Below are positions 1 through 9,130 of a DNA stretch of 64,000 nucleotides, one piece after another. The DNA is from Bacilli bacterium. Lineage in GTDB: Bacteria > Bacillota_I > Bacilli_A > RF39 > UBA660. A program made the position numbers and the translations under genes. The notes below the pieces were generated by a model. That model worked only from the letters and a program-made list of their open reading frames with translations. It searched no databases and was not told the origin of the DNA. Numbering within the stretch: the first letter of the stretch is position 1; each line of letters opens with the position of its first letter. The stretch spans positions 21,436 to 85,435 of the forward strand of contig JAFSGC010000002.1 in assembly GCA_017434825.1 (NCBI GenBank), read 5' to 3'.

Positions 1-90
1 TTTACTAAAATCCCATACATCAGTGTGGAAAGTATCATTTTCTTCCCAATATTTTCTCCATTTTTTTTCTATATCTTTAAAATTATACAT
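1..90 (-). CDS. leuS: Leucyl-tRNA synthetase, N-terminal fragment (cut by window edge)
   Basis: Only the first 30 codons are present; the gene continues beyond base 1. The peptide starts MYNFKDIEKKWRKYWEEN and goes on TFHTDVWDFSK, which matches the conserved N-terminus of bacterial LeuRS. The enzyme charges tRNA-Leu in the cytoplasm. The ATG (88-90) follows directly on the TAG of the upstream membrane-protein gene, and its ribosome site (AAAGGA) lies inside the last codons of that gene, so the two are translationally coupled. Both lie under the Leu-type T-box leader at 464-682, which supports the assignment. Confidence 0.9.
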   Translation of the reverse strand, partial: MYNFKDIEKKWRKYWEENDTFHTDVWDFSK

Positions 91-447
91 CTAAATCAAT
101 CCTTTCTTCTTATAAACTAAATAAACTATATGATAACTAATTAATATTACTGGAACTACGAGCAGTAGAACCACTAACATTTGTAATAATCCATTTTCAA
201 ATAACATTGCCAGTGTAACAATAAGTGCCATATCAAACGAAGATACAAATGCACATACATGCAATAACTTATGATAATCTAACTTTTTTAAATTAAACTT
301 ATACTTTGTTACTAAAAATTTAATTTCAACAGGCTCTTTATTATCTTTTTTCTTCTTCTCATGTTTCTTCGCCCTATTAACAATTAATAATTCATAAGCA
401 ATAAGTATAACAACATAACTCATAATAAATAAAATTAATTCTTGCAT
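91..447 (-). CDS. Small integral membrane protein between the leucine T-box and leuS
   Basis: 118 residues with three hydrophobic segments (about 3-23, 62-82 and 84-106) and a Lys-rich loop (KKHEKKKK) near residue 30. The ATG at 447 is chosen because AAAGGAGG sits just upstream; a longer in-frame start at 486 lies inside the T-box terminator hairpin and can be excluded. I do not recognise the family. It is the first gene after the leucine T-box and abuts leuS, so its expression should follow leucyl-tRNA charging. That suggests, but does not show, a link to amino-acid supply. Confidence 0.75.
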   Translation of the reverse strand: MQELILFIMSYVVILIAYELLIVNRAKKHEKKKKDNKEPVEIKFLVTKYKFNLKKLDYHKLLHVCAFVSSFDMALIVTLAMLFENGLLQMLVVLLLVVPVILISYHIVYLVYKKKGLI

Positions 448-463
448 AAATCCTCCTTTATTA

Positions 464-682
464 ATAAAAAAACTATTCATCCACATAAGGACGAATAGTT
501 CGCGGTACCACCTTAATTCATAGTTAAACTATGCAACTTTAATAGATATAAAGGTCTTACCCTACATATTAATAAACTAGTCAAGTTCATAACCTCTTAA
601 TACTTATTTTCACCAGACATAAGCTCTCTAAAATTAAGAATAATTACTACTACTACCAGCAACATCTCAAAAATATATCAAT
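464..682 (-). promoter_or_regulatory. T-box riboswitch (leucine type) upstream of the leuS operon
   Basis: On the minus strand the leader carries the T-box core AAGGTGGTACCGCG (about 501-514), which pairs with the discriminator end of uncharged tRNA. An intrinsic terminator follows: stem 471-500 (AACTATTC...GAATAGTT) and a T-run to 464. The upstream half has AGAGAG and GGTGAAAATAAG elements typical of Stem I. The trinucleotide CTT (Leu) at 583-585, in the context GAACTTGA, is the likely specifier codon, which fits the downstream leuS. Confidence 0.9.
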
Positions 683-711
683 AGTATAGTATTATTTCTT
701 AATTTTTTCAA
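683..711 (-). promoter_or_regulatory. Promoter of the leuS T-box transcript
   Basis: TTGAAA (706-711), 17-base spacer, TATACT (683-688), just 5' of the T-box leader on the minus strand. Confidence 0.75.
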
Positions 712-725
712 GTACAAACTACCAA

Positions 726-1943
726 TTAATTAAATAATTTTTTTCTATAAATTAGACATCCACCAATACCTAATATCATAATAATAGCACTAATAATATA
801 AGTTACTGCACTATCACCAGTTTTTGGATTTTCAATTTTCTTTAATTGATTAAATGCTTTAGTTACCGCATCAATCATTTTATTAACATCTGCTTGTTTA
901 CTCTTTCCAAGTTCCCAATCAACCTTTTCAAGTTCTTTTTCTAAAGCAGTAATACTTTCTTTAGTATAAGTATCTACTCCTTCATCAATTACCTTTTCAA
1001 TAATTTCATCTATCTTACTATAATCAGCATAAACAAAATTAACTGAATAAGTACCATCTTCATTTTTAACACTTTCTGAATCAGCATTCATATAAGTAGA
1101 AACATCTTGATTAAAGTCACCATTTATAACTTCAATCTTACCTTCCCCCTCAGTAGATAAAATCTCTTTACCAGAAACTGCAATAAATGTTCCTCCATTA
1201 ATTTGAACATTTCCTGCAGCTTTCAATACACCAGTTGCTCCTTCAGAAAAAGTCCCACCATTAATTACAGTATTATCTCCAGGATCACTAGTAACAGATC
1301 TTTTTCCACCAACAAATGTTCCACCATTAATAACTAGGTTAGTTTTAACACTTTCATCATATGAATATTCCAAATTATTAGAACTATTTGATATATCCCA
1401 GCCAGATGCAATTAAAGATGAGCCTTTAGTAGCATCACCACTATTTAAATTAACACCTTCATTAACTGTAACTGTTCCTAAATTTTTAATAATATATCCA
1501 CTATTACCAGTAGTTTTACCATTTTTACTTCTAGTATATGTTCCGCCATTTAAAATCAATGTTGCACCAGGGTGATTACCTATTACAGGAGCTGACCAGT
1601 CACCATTATTTGCTTTATTAACTACAGTACCAGAACCATTAATAGTTAATTTACCCATATTTTCAATTACAAGTACATCTGTCCAATCACTTGTTGATAT
1701 TGTATAACCATTTAAATTTAATATAATTTCAGCATCTTTAGCAATTTTTATGTAAGTTGCAGCGCTCTTAGTAATGTTAACTTCTCCTTTTCCAGAAAAA
1801 ACAACATAAGTAGCTCCTTTAACTTCTTCTGATTCAGTAATGCCAGAAGAAACAGTCCAATTTTTCTCTGCAGCATTAACATTACAACTAATTCCCAAAA
1901 ATAGAACTAACACTAATATTATTTTAAACACACTTTTCTTCAT
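726..1943 (-). CDS. Sortase-anchored beta-helix surface protein
   Basis: 405 residues. The signal peptide (about 1-25) ends near NVNAAEKN. Residues about 50-290 hold repeated NGGTF/INGGTF-type turns (at least five), as in right-handed beta-helix or carbohydrate-binding surface proteins. Residues about 305-370 are a charged three-helix segment resembling FIVAR domains. The C-terminus is a sorting signal: NPKTG (372-376), a hydrophobic stretch and RKKLFN. It is therefore predicted to be covalently attached to the wall. AGGAG precedes the ATG. The promoter spacer contains a run of ten G on the coding strand (1982-1991), so expression is probably phase variable. The gene stands alone between terminators. 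Ligand unknown. Confidence 0.85.
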   Translation of the reverse strand: MKKSVFKIILVLVLFLGISCNVNAAEKNWTVSSGITESEEVKGATYVVFSGKGEVNITKSAATYIKIAKDAEIILNLNGYTISTSDWTDVLVIENMGKLTINGSGTVVNKANNGDWSAPVIGNHPGATLILNGGTYTRSKNGKTTGNSGYIIKNLGTVTVNEGVNLNSGDATKGSSLIASGWDISNSSNNLEYSYDESVKTNLVINGGTFVGGKRSVTSDPGDNTVINGGTFSEGATGVLKAAGNVQINGGTFIAVSGKEILSTEGEGKIEVINGDFNQDVSTYMNADSESVKNEDGTYSVNFVYADYSKIDEIIEKVIDEGVDTYTKESITALEKELEKVDWELGKSKQADVNKMIDAVTKAFNQLKKIENPKTGDSAVTYIISAIIMILGIGGCLIYRKKLFN

Positions 1944-1975
1944 AAAATTATCTCCTATCTTCCTATTCTAATAAA

Positions 1976-2006
1976 ATTGTACCCCCCCCCCACATCATTT
2001 TGTCAA
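1976..2006 (-). promoter_or_regulatory. Promoter with ten-G spacer tract (candidate phase-variable promoter)
   Basis: Minus strand: TTGACA (2001-2006), a 19-base spacer ending in ten G (1982-1991), then TACAAT (1976-1981), 33 bases upstream of the ATG. Both hexamers are near consensus but the spacer is two bases over the optimal 17. Loss of two G by slippage would give an ideal promoter, the arrangement of known phase-variable promoters. Confidence 0.75.
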
Positions 2007-2043
2007 TATCCACAGGTTCACTTTTTCAACAATGTTTTTTCAC

Positions 2044-2066
2044 AAAAAAAGAAGCCAAAGCTTCTT
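2044..2066 (-). terminator. Terminator of the GH31 operon
   Basis: AAGAAGC-TTTG-GCTTCTT followed by a T-run on the minus strand; overlaps the stop codon of the preceding gene. Confidence 0.8.
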
Positions 2067-3000
2067 ATTTACTTCCTCCTGTATATGGAGTATCAAATGT
2101 ACTACCTAACATCTCATCTCCAACAGACCAAGCTTCTTGAATAAGTTCACTCTCAGTATCAAATTTAACACTAGATACTTCAGTACTTAAAGTAATTTCA
2201 TTCTTTCTAACATAATCTCTATATTTATCAACTAATGTTAATACTTCATCATAGAACTCAAACTCACCTTCTCTAAAGAATTCACTTAAAGTTAAAAGTA
2301 AAGGTTCTAAATCACTCTCATTAATTTCTGTAATAGGATCATCACTATTAACATTATTATATATTTCTACCCCAAGTACTAGTGGATAAGTAATTCTAAT
2401 ATCATTTTCTCCATAAGCATATAAAGTACCCTCTGGATAATTTAATAAAATACCTTTTTGTTCATCAGTAAATATATTATAAAAACTATCTTTTTTAGAC
2501 ATATCAAGTAATACACTACTTAATACTTTATCATCTACAAAAGTATTCTTTAAATAATTTACTAAAGCTGTATCTCTTAAGTCTTCACTCGCACGAAGAG
2601 AAACAAGTAACTCTAAAGCATCCCTTCCTCCTTCTTTAGCAAGATGAAGTAAAAAATCATAACTATTAAATATAGAATAAGCAATTAAACTATAATCAAA
2701 TATTGGAGTATTCTCTAATGAATCTAACCAATAATCAACATCTCCATTAGAAAAACATAATCCAACAAACTCTCTAGTTAAATCAAAAAGATCATTTTTC
2801 TCTTTATCACTCATTCCCTTAGTAACAGATGCATCAAAAACATCATCCAAGTCACCATTAACAAAATGATTAATCATTACATCATATAAAGATAAATCTT
2901 GATCAAACTCAATTTCATCAGTATATCTAAGAATAGTTTCTTGTTTTAACTTTTCTAATCTCTTAATTCCTTCATCTATAATATCTTGTTTAGTCTTCAT
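2065..3000 (-). CDS. Conserved cytosolic protein of unknown function, GH31 operon
   Basis: 311 residues, acidic, without signal peptide or membrane segment. The N-terminus is a charged helix (MKTKQDIIDEGIKRLEKLKQ) and the rest looks alpha-helical. I see no recognisable catalytic motif. It starts 12 bases after the GH31 stop, with TTAGGAGG as ribosome site, and ends in the operon terminator, so it is co-transcribed with the glycosidase. Function unknown; a role tied to the glycosidase is only inferred from position. Confidence 0.7.
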   Translation of the reverse strand: MKTKQDIIDEGIKRLEKLKQETILRYTDEIEFDQDLSLYDVMINHFVNGDLDDVFDASVTKGMSDKEKNDLFDLTREFVGLCFSNGDVDYWLDSLENTPIFDYSLIAYSIFNSYDFLLHLAKEGGRDALELLVSLRASEDLRDTALVNYLKNTFVDDKVLSSVLLDMSKKDSFYNIFTDEQKGILLNYPEGTLYAYGENDIRITYPLVLGVEIYNNVNSDDPITEINESDLEPLLLTLSEFFREGEFEFYDEVLTLVDKYRDYVRKNEITLSTEVSSVKFDTESELIQEAWSVGDEMLGSTFDTPYTGGSK

Positions 3001-3012
3001 AAATGAGTCCTC

Positions 3013-5433
3013 CTAAACTTCTCCTAAGTATTCTAATAATTTCAAGAATAATCCAATATATTCTTTAGAAAGTCCCCTTTTCTTCAATTTACGAATAGCA
3101 ATTCTTTTCTTACTAATTGTTTCTTCACCAAACATAATCTCTGCTATTTCTTCTTTTAAATATGTATTAATCTTCAAATCAATTAAGATACTATTTACTT
3201 CATCGTTAATTAAACGAGCAGCATCTATTTCAATATCTTTTCCCTTACAATTTATAGTAACTTGACCAATAGTTGGAATATCCTTTAATTCAACTATAAA
3301 ATCATTACCATCTTCGTAAGAAACACATTCAAGTTTTTCTGCGTTAAAATATGTAATTACTTCTTCAGGTTTCTTAGTATTTCTAAATACCATTTTATAA
3401 TTTCTTCTATCTGGTACAATACCACTCTTACCATCAACACTTCTAATAACAACAGTATAATTATCTCTTAAATAATTATAATCAATTGATGTCCTTAAGA
3501 AATAACCCTCTCTATATAAAGCAGTAACTCCATCATCTTCATACATTGTATATGTATTACTTACACCTGGGAATATTTGAATTTCTAAGTCAACAGGTAT
3601 CCCTGTATTATTATAATCACTTCTATTAGATAAAGGTATTATTGAACCAGCATGCGCAAAAACTGGATAATCTTCTTCTTTAAAGAATGAAACATATTTC
3701 TTATTACCTGGGAACTTCTTTCCAGTAATAAAGTCATACCAAATACCTTCTGGTATAAAGAATCTATGAATTGTACGTTCCATTGTTTTATCCATTTTAT
3801 CTAATATAGGACATACTAATAATTGTGAACCAAAATAATATTGATTTCTATAAGTAGCATCATCATAACACCACATATAATTGTAATAGAATGGTTGAAT
3901 TAGTGGTGTACCTGATTTTGTATAGTTATAAGCCTCTGTATATAAATATGGAATTAATCTATGACGAAGTCTTAAATAATCAGTCGCAATTTCTTCAGTT
4001 TCAACATCCCATAACCAAGGTTCCTTTTTATAATAAACCCCTCTTGCTCCATGGAATCTTAAAATTGGTGAGAAAGTACTTAATTGAAGATATCTAACAT
4101 AAAGTTCTCCTTCTTCAATACCACCATGATTTCCACCAACATCATGACTCCACCAACTAACTCCAGCATTCGCGGCATTTAAATACATAAATGGTAATCT
4201 TTTTAATGCTTCCCAACTAATCTCACTAGAACCACCATAGGTAATTGGATATCTATGAGGAGCATAAACACTTCCTCTTCCAAGTAACATTGGTCGCTTA
4301 TTATTAGCTCTACCACTATCTAAAAACATATAATGGTTTAAAGCCCACAATTTAGTAATATTATTTTCACCCATAGAATCATTCCAGAAGAAATCAACTC
4401 CCTTAGCTTCCAATGGATGTAGTAACATTTTAAACATAACATCTAATAATTTAGGATTTAATGGATCAAATAAAATAATTTTTGATTCTTGTAATCCTAA
4501 TGCTTCTGCTATATTTTTATAATATTCTTCATGAGGATAAATACCATTAGTAGGATTAACACAAAGACCTACTCTAATTCCCCTCTTATGAAATTCCTCA
4601 ATCATTTTTTCTGGTTCAGAGAATAAACTTTTATTAAAAGTATAACCAGATTTAAGTCCTTTATAAGCACCAACATCTCTATAATGCCAATCATGATCAA
4701 ACAGCATAACAGATAGCGGTATTTTATTCTTTTCAAAATTTCTAATTAATTCTTTAATAGATTTATCATCATATGTAATATTTCTACTCCACCAATTTCC
4801 AAGAGCATAACGAGGAATAAGTGCTGGAGCACCTGTCATTTTAAAGTAATCAAGTAAAGCTTGTTTGAAATCTTTATCATACATAAAAACATATATATCC
4901 ATATGATCTGCCGGTGCATCTGCTAATGTACCATCATCCATAATTACTTTTGTAACACTATCATCAAAAGAAACAAATCCATCTAAAGAATAAAGACCTT
5001 TATCCAAAGGTTTAGGTATTCCCATATCTACACTAATCATATTACCAAGTAAATTTCTAGCTTCAGCATGACCAACATACCAATCTTTATTTCTATCTTT
5101 TTCCCTACTCATTAAAGTAATTTTCAAGAACTTCATTGGATCCATTTTAGGTCCTATAAAAGGTTGTTCCTTCAAATAAGTTAGAGTAAAATATTTTGTA
5201 CTTACTTCCAAAATATGCGTATCTTGACGCAACGAAAAATCAGGTAGTCCTAAATTTCTTCTTTTAACTAACTGTGTAGGTCTATCTATAAATTGTCCGC
5301 TAGCAGAATACTCAAGTCTAATAACTCTTTCTGATATAACAGAAATACGATATTTAGTACCTTGAATGATTGCCTTAGCATCGCTCTTTGCTTTAGTGGA
5401 ATCAACACTAAATTGTCTTCCAAGCGGATACAT
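3013..5433 (-). CDS. Glycoside hydrolase family 31 (alpha-glycosidase type)
   Basis: 806 residues, the usual size for GH31. An N-terminal beta-sandwich is followed by the TIM barrel (about 200-530, with DHDWHYRD, RGIRVGLCVNP and WALNHYMFLDSGR) and C-terminal beta domains. The nucleophile is expected at Asp352 in WNDSMGE. The region that normally reads G-D with the acid/base Asp reads YGGSSEISW, with Ser402 in its place, so the activity may be altered or absent. There is no signal peptide, so it should act on imported oligosaccharides or glycosides in the cytosol. ATG 5433 is preferred over an in-frame GTG at 5442 because AAGGTGG lies just before it. First gene of a two-gene operon. Substrate cannot be named. 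Confidence 0.85.
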   Translation of the reverse strand: MYPLGRQFSVDSTKAKSDAKAIIQGTKYRISVISERVIRLEYSASGQFIDRPTQLVKRRNLGLPDFSLRQDTHILEVSTKYFTLTYLKEQPFIGPKMDPMKFLKITLMSREKDRNKDWYVGHAEARNLLGNMISVDMGIPKPLDKGLYSLDGFVSFDDSVTKVIMDDGTLADAPADHMDIYVFMYDKDFKQALLDYFKMTGAPALIPRYALGNWWSRNITYDDKSIKELIRNFEKNKIPLSVMLFDHDWHYRDVGAYKGLKSGYTFNKSLFSEPEKMIEEFHKRGIRVGLCVNPTNGIYPHEEYYKNIAEALGLQESKIILFDPLNPKLLDVMFKMLLHPLEAKGVDFFWNDSMGENNITKLWALNHYMFLDSGRANNKRPMLLGRGSVYAPHRYPITYGGSSEISWEALKRLPFMYLNAANAGVSWWSHDVGGNHGGIEEGELYVRYLQLSTFSPILRFHGARGVYYKKEPWLWDVETEEIATDYLRLRHRLIPYLYTEAYNYTKSGTPLIQPFYYNYMWCYDDATYRNQYYFGSQLLVCPILDKMDKTMERTIHRFFIPEGIWYDFITGKKFPGNKKYVSFFKEEDYPVFAHAGSIIPLSNRSDYNNTGIPVDLEIQIFPGVSNTYTMYEDDGVTALYREGYFLRTSIDYNYLRDNYTVVIRSVDGKSGIVPDRRNYKMVFRNTKKPEEVITYFNAEKLECVSYEDGNDFIVELKDIPTIGQVTINCKGKDIEIDAARLINDEVNSILIDLKINTYLKEEIAEIMFGEETISKKRIAIRKLKKRGLSKEYIGLFLKLLEYLGEV

Positions 5434-5579
5434 ATTAACCACCTTCTTATTACTCTAATATCATAATATCACACCTAAATAAATATTCCAAGTTAAAAAC
5501 ACCATAAAAAACTGAAATTTACAAAACAAAATATGACTAAATATGATATACTAAAAGCGAAAATATTTAAGGAGGGACT

Positions 5580-6632
5580 ATGAAAAAGAAAATAATTATT
5601 ATATCGTCAATTATCTTACTAATTGCATTAATAACAACTTCAATTTACTTTATTTTTTATAATCCATTTTTAGATATAAAACTTAAAGGTAAAAAGAAAA
5701 TAACATTAGAAGTAAATACAGAATATAAAGAACCAGGAATTATTACTTCTGGTACTAAAAACAAATATAAAGTAACAGGAAAAGTTAATACTAAAAAATT
5801 AGGAAGTTATATACTTACATACAAAATTAAATTATTAAAAACAGAAAAAGAAATTAAACGAGAAATTATTATTGTCGATACTACAAAACCAGAAATAAAG
5901 TTAACTAAAGGTAATATTAGTATTTATCAAAATGAAACATTTAAAGACCCTGGGTATGAAGTAACAGACAATTATGATGAGAACACTAAAGTTAAAGTTA
6001 CCGGTAAAGTTGATACTAAAAAAGTTGGAGAATATAAACTAACTTATACTGCAACTGATTCAAGTAATAATCAAGCAACTGCTGAAAGAAAGATAACAGT
6101 AAAGAAAAAAGAAGTAAAAGCTACTACTTCTGGAATAACATATATTAATGGAATACTACTAGTTAATAAAAAGTATTCTCTACCTAGCACATATAATCCA
6201 GGTGTTAATCAGACTGCACAAAGTGCTTTAAACAAATTACAAAGCGCTGCAAATAAAGCAGGCCATAAAATGCCGCTAGTATCAGGATTTAGATCTTATT
6301 CAAGACAAAAAACAATATATAATAATTATGTTGCAATGGATGGTGTTGCTAAAGCAGATACCTATTCTGCTCGTCCAGGTCATTCAGAACATCAGACAGG
6401 ACTAGCATTTGATGTTGGAGCAATTGATGATAATTATGGAAATACTGCTGCAGGAAAATGGTTAGCAAATAACGCTCATAAATATGGATTCATAATTAGA
6501 TATCCAAAAGGAAAAACAAATATAACTGGATATAAATACGAACCATGGCATATACGATATATTGGAATAAATCACGCAACTACAATTTACAATAAAAATA
6601 TTACTCTAGAAGAATACCTAAATGTAGCATAA
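5580..6632 (+). CDS. Membrane-anchored VanY-like D,D-carboxypeptidase with two Ig-like (DUF5011) domains
   Basis: 350 residues: a membrane anchor (about 5-25), two DUF5011-type Ig-like repeats (about 33-100 and 101-178, each with TGKV(N/D)TKK and Y.LTY), and a peptidase M15B domain (about 190-350). Zinc ligands are visible in SEHQTGLAFDVG (His, Asp) and PWHIRYIG (His); SGFRSYSRQ is also typical. It should trim the terminal D-Ala of peptidoglycan stem peptides outside the membrane. AAGGAGG precedes the ATG and an extended -10 (TGATATACT) lies upstream. It converges on a second M15 gene with a shared terminator. Confidence 0.88.
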   Translation: MKKKIIIISSIILLIALITTSIYFIFYNPFLDIKLKGKKKITLEVNTEYKEPGIITSGTKNKYKVTGKVNTKKLGSYILTYKIKLLKTEKEIKREIIIVDTTKPEIKLTKGNISIYQNETFKDPGYEVTDNYDENTKVKVTGKVDTKKVGEYKLTYTATDSSNNQATAERKITVKKKEVKATTSGITYINGILLVNKKYSLPSTYNPGVNQTAQSALNKLQSAANKAGHKMPLVSGFRSYSRQKTIYNNYVAMDGVAKADTYSARPGHSEHQTGLAFDVGAIDDNYGNTAAGKWLANNAHKYGFIIRYPKGKTNITGYKYEPWHIRYIGINHATTIYNKNITLEEYLNVA

Positions 6633-6634
6633 AA

Positions 6635-6656
6635 AAAGAGACATAAGTCTCTTTTT
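6635..6656. terminator. Bidirectional terminator between two VanY-like genes
   Basis: AAAGAGAC-ATAA-GTCTCTTT with A-run before and T-run after, between convergent genes. Confidence 0.8.
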
Positions 6657-7788
6657 ATTTATCTAAAAACATTACATAATACTCTTCAAAAGTAATATTA
6701 TGTTTATAAATATACTCAGCTATTTCTTTACCTACATATCTAAAATGAGCCGGTTCACTTCTATAACCAGTAATAGATTGTCCTCTCTTTGTAAACCTAG
6801 CTATAAAACCATACTTATGAGCATTTTTAATAATCCACTCATATTCCTTAGAATCAGCAAATGTCTTACTTTTCTTACTACCCATATCAAACGCAAGTCC
6901 TGTCTGATGTTCAGAATATCCAGGTTTAGCAATATAATTTTCTACATAATTATCTCCATACCACTTACGATAAAACTCTGCAATCTCTATTTGATCTGCA
7001 TGGCTTCTATATGATGAATTAACTACTAACTCTAATCCATCAATACTCGCACTCTCAATCATCTGAATAACCGCATTTACAGCTGTTCTATTAGCTAATA
7101 CTACTTCTGTCCCACCTCTATATTCTTCAGAAATTTCTATCAAATCATTAGGAATAAAATCTTCTTCTAAATAATGAAACTTATTAACTAACATATCATA
7201 ACTAAACACATCTTCAGTAACAGCATCTTCATATTCCTTTTTATCCATATTTAAATTAACATGAATAACAGTAGTTTTCTCATCCTCACCTGTTTCATCA
7301 GTATAAGCAATATATCTATCATAATATTTTATCTTAGCATATGGAAAATCCAAAAATTCTTCTAAATATCTTACTCTTTCTCTCTTAGTAAATTCAATCA
7401 CATCTTCTTCACTACCATGAGTAAGTATTATTGAAACATCACTATTAGAATAACCCTTCTCTAATAACTTATTAATATTTTTTATTAAACTCTTATGATC
7501 AACAAAAGATATCTTTGCATAATTCTTCAAATATTTATCTTTAAAATCTTCACTTTCAAAAGCAGCATTTAAGGTTTTATTTTCTTTAACAGTTAAAATA
7601 TACTCTTTATGTTCACTAAATAAAATCTTTTTACTTGCTTCTCTACTATATCCTAATTCAGTAAATTGACTAAGTTGTTTACAATAAAACATATATGCAA
7701 CTAATAAAACACCTAGAATAACCCCAATTATTTTCATTTTTTTAATAACACCTGGTTTTAATTTTAACTTAACTTTCTTTGTTTTCAA
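6655..7788 (-). CDS. Second membrane-anchored VanY-like D,D-carboxypeptidase
   Basis: About 377 residues: a basic N-terminus, one membrane segment (about 17-37), an unassigned extracellular region (about 40-220) and an M15 peptidase domain with YSEHQTGLAFDMG and PAHFRYVG carrying the zinc ligands. Predicted role: cleavage of D-Ala-D-Ala ends in the wall. I place the start at TTG 7788, behind AGGTGG. An ATG at 7809 would sit at or before the transcription start implied by the extended -10 TGATATAAT just upstream. It differs from the convergent neighbour by lacking the Ig-like domains, so it is a paralogue rather than a fresh duplicate. Confidence 0.82.
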   Translation of the reverse strand: MKTKKVKLKLKPGVIKKMKIIGVILGVLLVAYMFYCKQLSQFTELGYSREASKKILFSEHKEYILTVKENKTLNAAFESEDFKDKYLKNYAKISFVDHKSLIKNINKLLEKGYSNSDVSIILTHGSEEDVIEFTKRERVRYLEEFLDFPYAKIKYYDRYIAYTDETGEDEKTTVIHVNLNMDKKEYEDAVTEDVFSYDMLVNKFHYLEEDFIPNDLIEISEEYRGGTEVVLANRTAVNAVIQMIESASIDGLELVVNSSYRSHADQIEIAEFYRKWYGDNYVENYIAKPGYSEHQTGLAFDMGSKKSKTFADSKEYEWIIKNAHKYGFIARFTKRGQSITGYRSEPAHFRYVGKEIAEYIYKHNITFEEYYVMFLDK

Positions 7789-7929
7789 TCTACCACCTAC
7801 TATATACATTATATCACACTATAATTGATTTTTCTTAATAATTATGATATAATTTAAGCACTTTTGTCGGAAAGAAAATTACTATTCCTATAAAGATAAA
7901 TAATGCTATAATATAAGAAAGGTGAGAGA

Positions 7930-9129
7930 ATGAAAGCATTAGTTTTATCCGGAGGAGGTTCCAAAGGATCATACCAAATTGGAGTATGGAAAGCATTAAA
8001 GGAATTAAATATTAAATTTGATATTGTAACAGGTACATCAGTAGGTGCATTAAATGGTGCTATGATTGTTCAAAACGACTATAGAAAAGCAATCAATATT
8101 TGGAAAAAAATCAATTTAAAAGTACTATTTGGAGAAGATGCAATCGAAAGTACAAATAACTTTGAAATATATAAATTATATAGTAAACACTTTATAAAAT
8201 ATGGCGGTATGGATGTAAGAGATTTAGAAAAACTAATTAAACGTTCTCTAAACCTACGTAAATTTTATAAATCAAAAATAAACTATGGTTTAACAACATA
8301 CAATCTAACTACAAAACAAGCTATGGAATTAAAGAAATGTGATATTGATAAAAATCAATTAGATGACTACCTAATGGCATCTGCTTCATGTTTCCCTGCC
8401 TTTAAAAAGAAAGATATTGAAGGAGAAAAGCATATTGATGGAGGATATCATGATAACCTACCAATCAATCTCGCAATAGATATGGGTGCTGATGAAATAA
8501 TAGCAGTTGATTTAAGTGCACCTGGTTTAAAAAAATCTCCAAAGAAAAAAACAAAAATTACATATATTAAACCAAAAAACAAATTAACAAACTTCTTAAA
8601 CTTCTATGAAAAAGGTACAGAAAAAAATATGAAGTATGGTTATAACGATACAATGAAAGTATTTGGTAAATTTGAAGGAAATAAGTATACTTTTAGAAAA
8701 ACACAACTAGAAAAAAATAGAGAATTATATCAAGATACATATCTACATGTATTTAATAAAGTCTTAAAATACAAAAAAGCTATTAAAGCATTTGAAGAAT
8801 TAATAAATACAAACATCTCAATTGAAGATGAAACTAAAAATGAAATAATAGGAAAATTATTACTTCGCGTAATGGAATCTCTTGCTAAATCATTTAAACT
8901 AGACGATACACGAGTATATACACATCATAGTTTTAACAAATATCTTCAAATTAAATTAAAGAAATATCTAAAGGATGAAATTGAAACAAATAAAACATGT
9001 GATAAAAAAGAAGTTGAACTATACAAATTACTTAAACTACAAGATTATAATGAATTAAGAAAACAAGCTCTTCTAAACCCAATTGATACATTAAAAGCAA
9101 TCTATTTATATACAATATGTGAGGCATAA
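7930..9129 (+). CDS. Patatin-like phospholipase
   Basis: 399 residues. The patatin domain fills about 1-200: oxyanion loop GGGSKGSYQ at the N-terminus, nucleophile elbow GTSVG (Ser of the Ser-Asp dyad) and DGGYHDNLP with the Asp. The C-terminal ~200 residues are helical and charged, without a known motif. No signal peptide, so a cytosolic or membrane-associated lipid acyl hydrolase is expected. AGGTGAG precedes the ATG and an extended -10 (TGCTATAAT) lies upstream. The radical SAM gene follows immediately, indicating an operon of three genes. Substrate unknown. Confidence 0.88.
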   Translation: MKALVLSGGGSKGSYQIGVWKALKELNIKFDIVTGTSVGALNGAMIVQNDYRKAINIWKKINLKVLFGEDAIESTNNFEIYKLYSKHFIKYGGMDVRDLEKLIKRSLNLRKFYKSKINYGLTTYNLTTKQAMELKKCDIDKNQLDDYLMASASCFPAFKKKDIEGEKHIDGGYHDNLPINLAIDMGADEIIAVDLSAPGLKKSPKKKTKITYIKPKNKLTNFLNFYEKGTEKNMKYGYNDTMKVFGKFEGNKYTFRKTQLEKNRELYQDTYLHVFNKVLKYKKAIKAFEELINTNISIEDETKNEIIGKLLLRVMESLAKSFKLDDTRVYTHHSFNKYLQIKLKKYLKDEIETNKTCDKKEVELYKLLKLQDYNELRKQALLNPIDTLKAIYLYTICEA

Positions 9130-9130
9130 A

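Noticed and set aside
448..486. N-terminal extension of the membrane protein before leuS
   Set aside because: It would start inside the T-box terminator hairpin; ATG 447 has the AAAGGAGG site.
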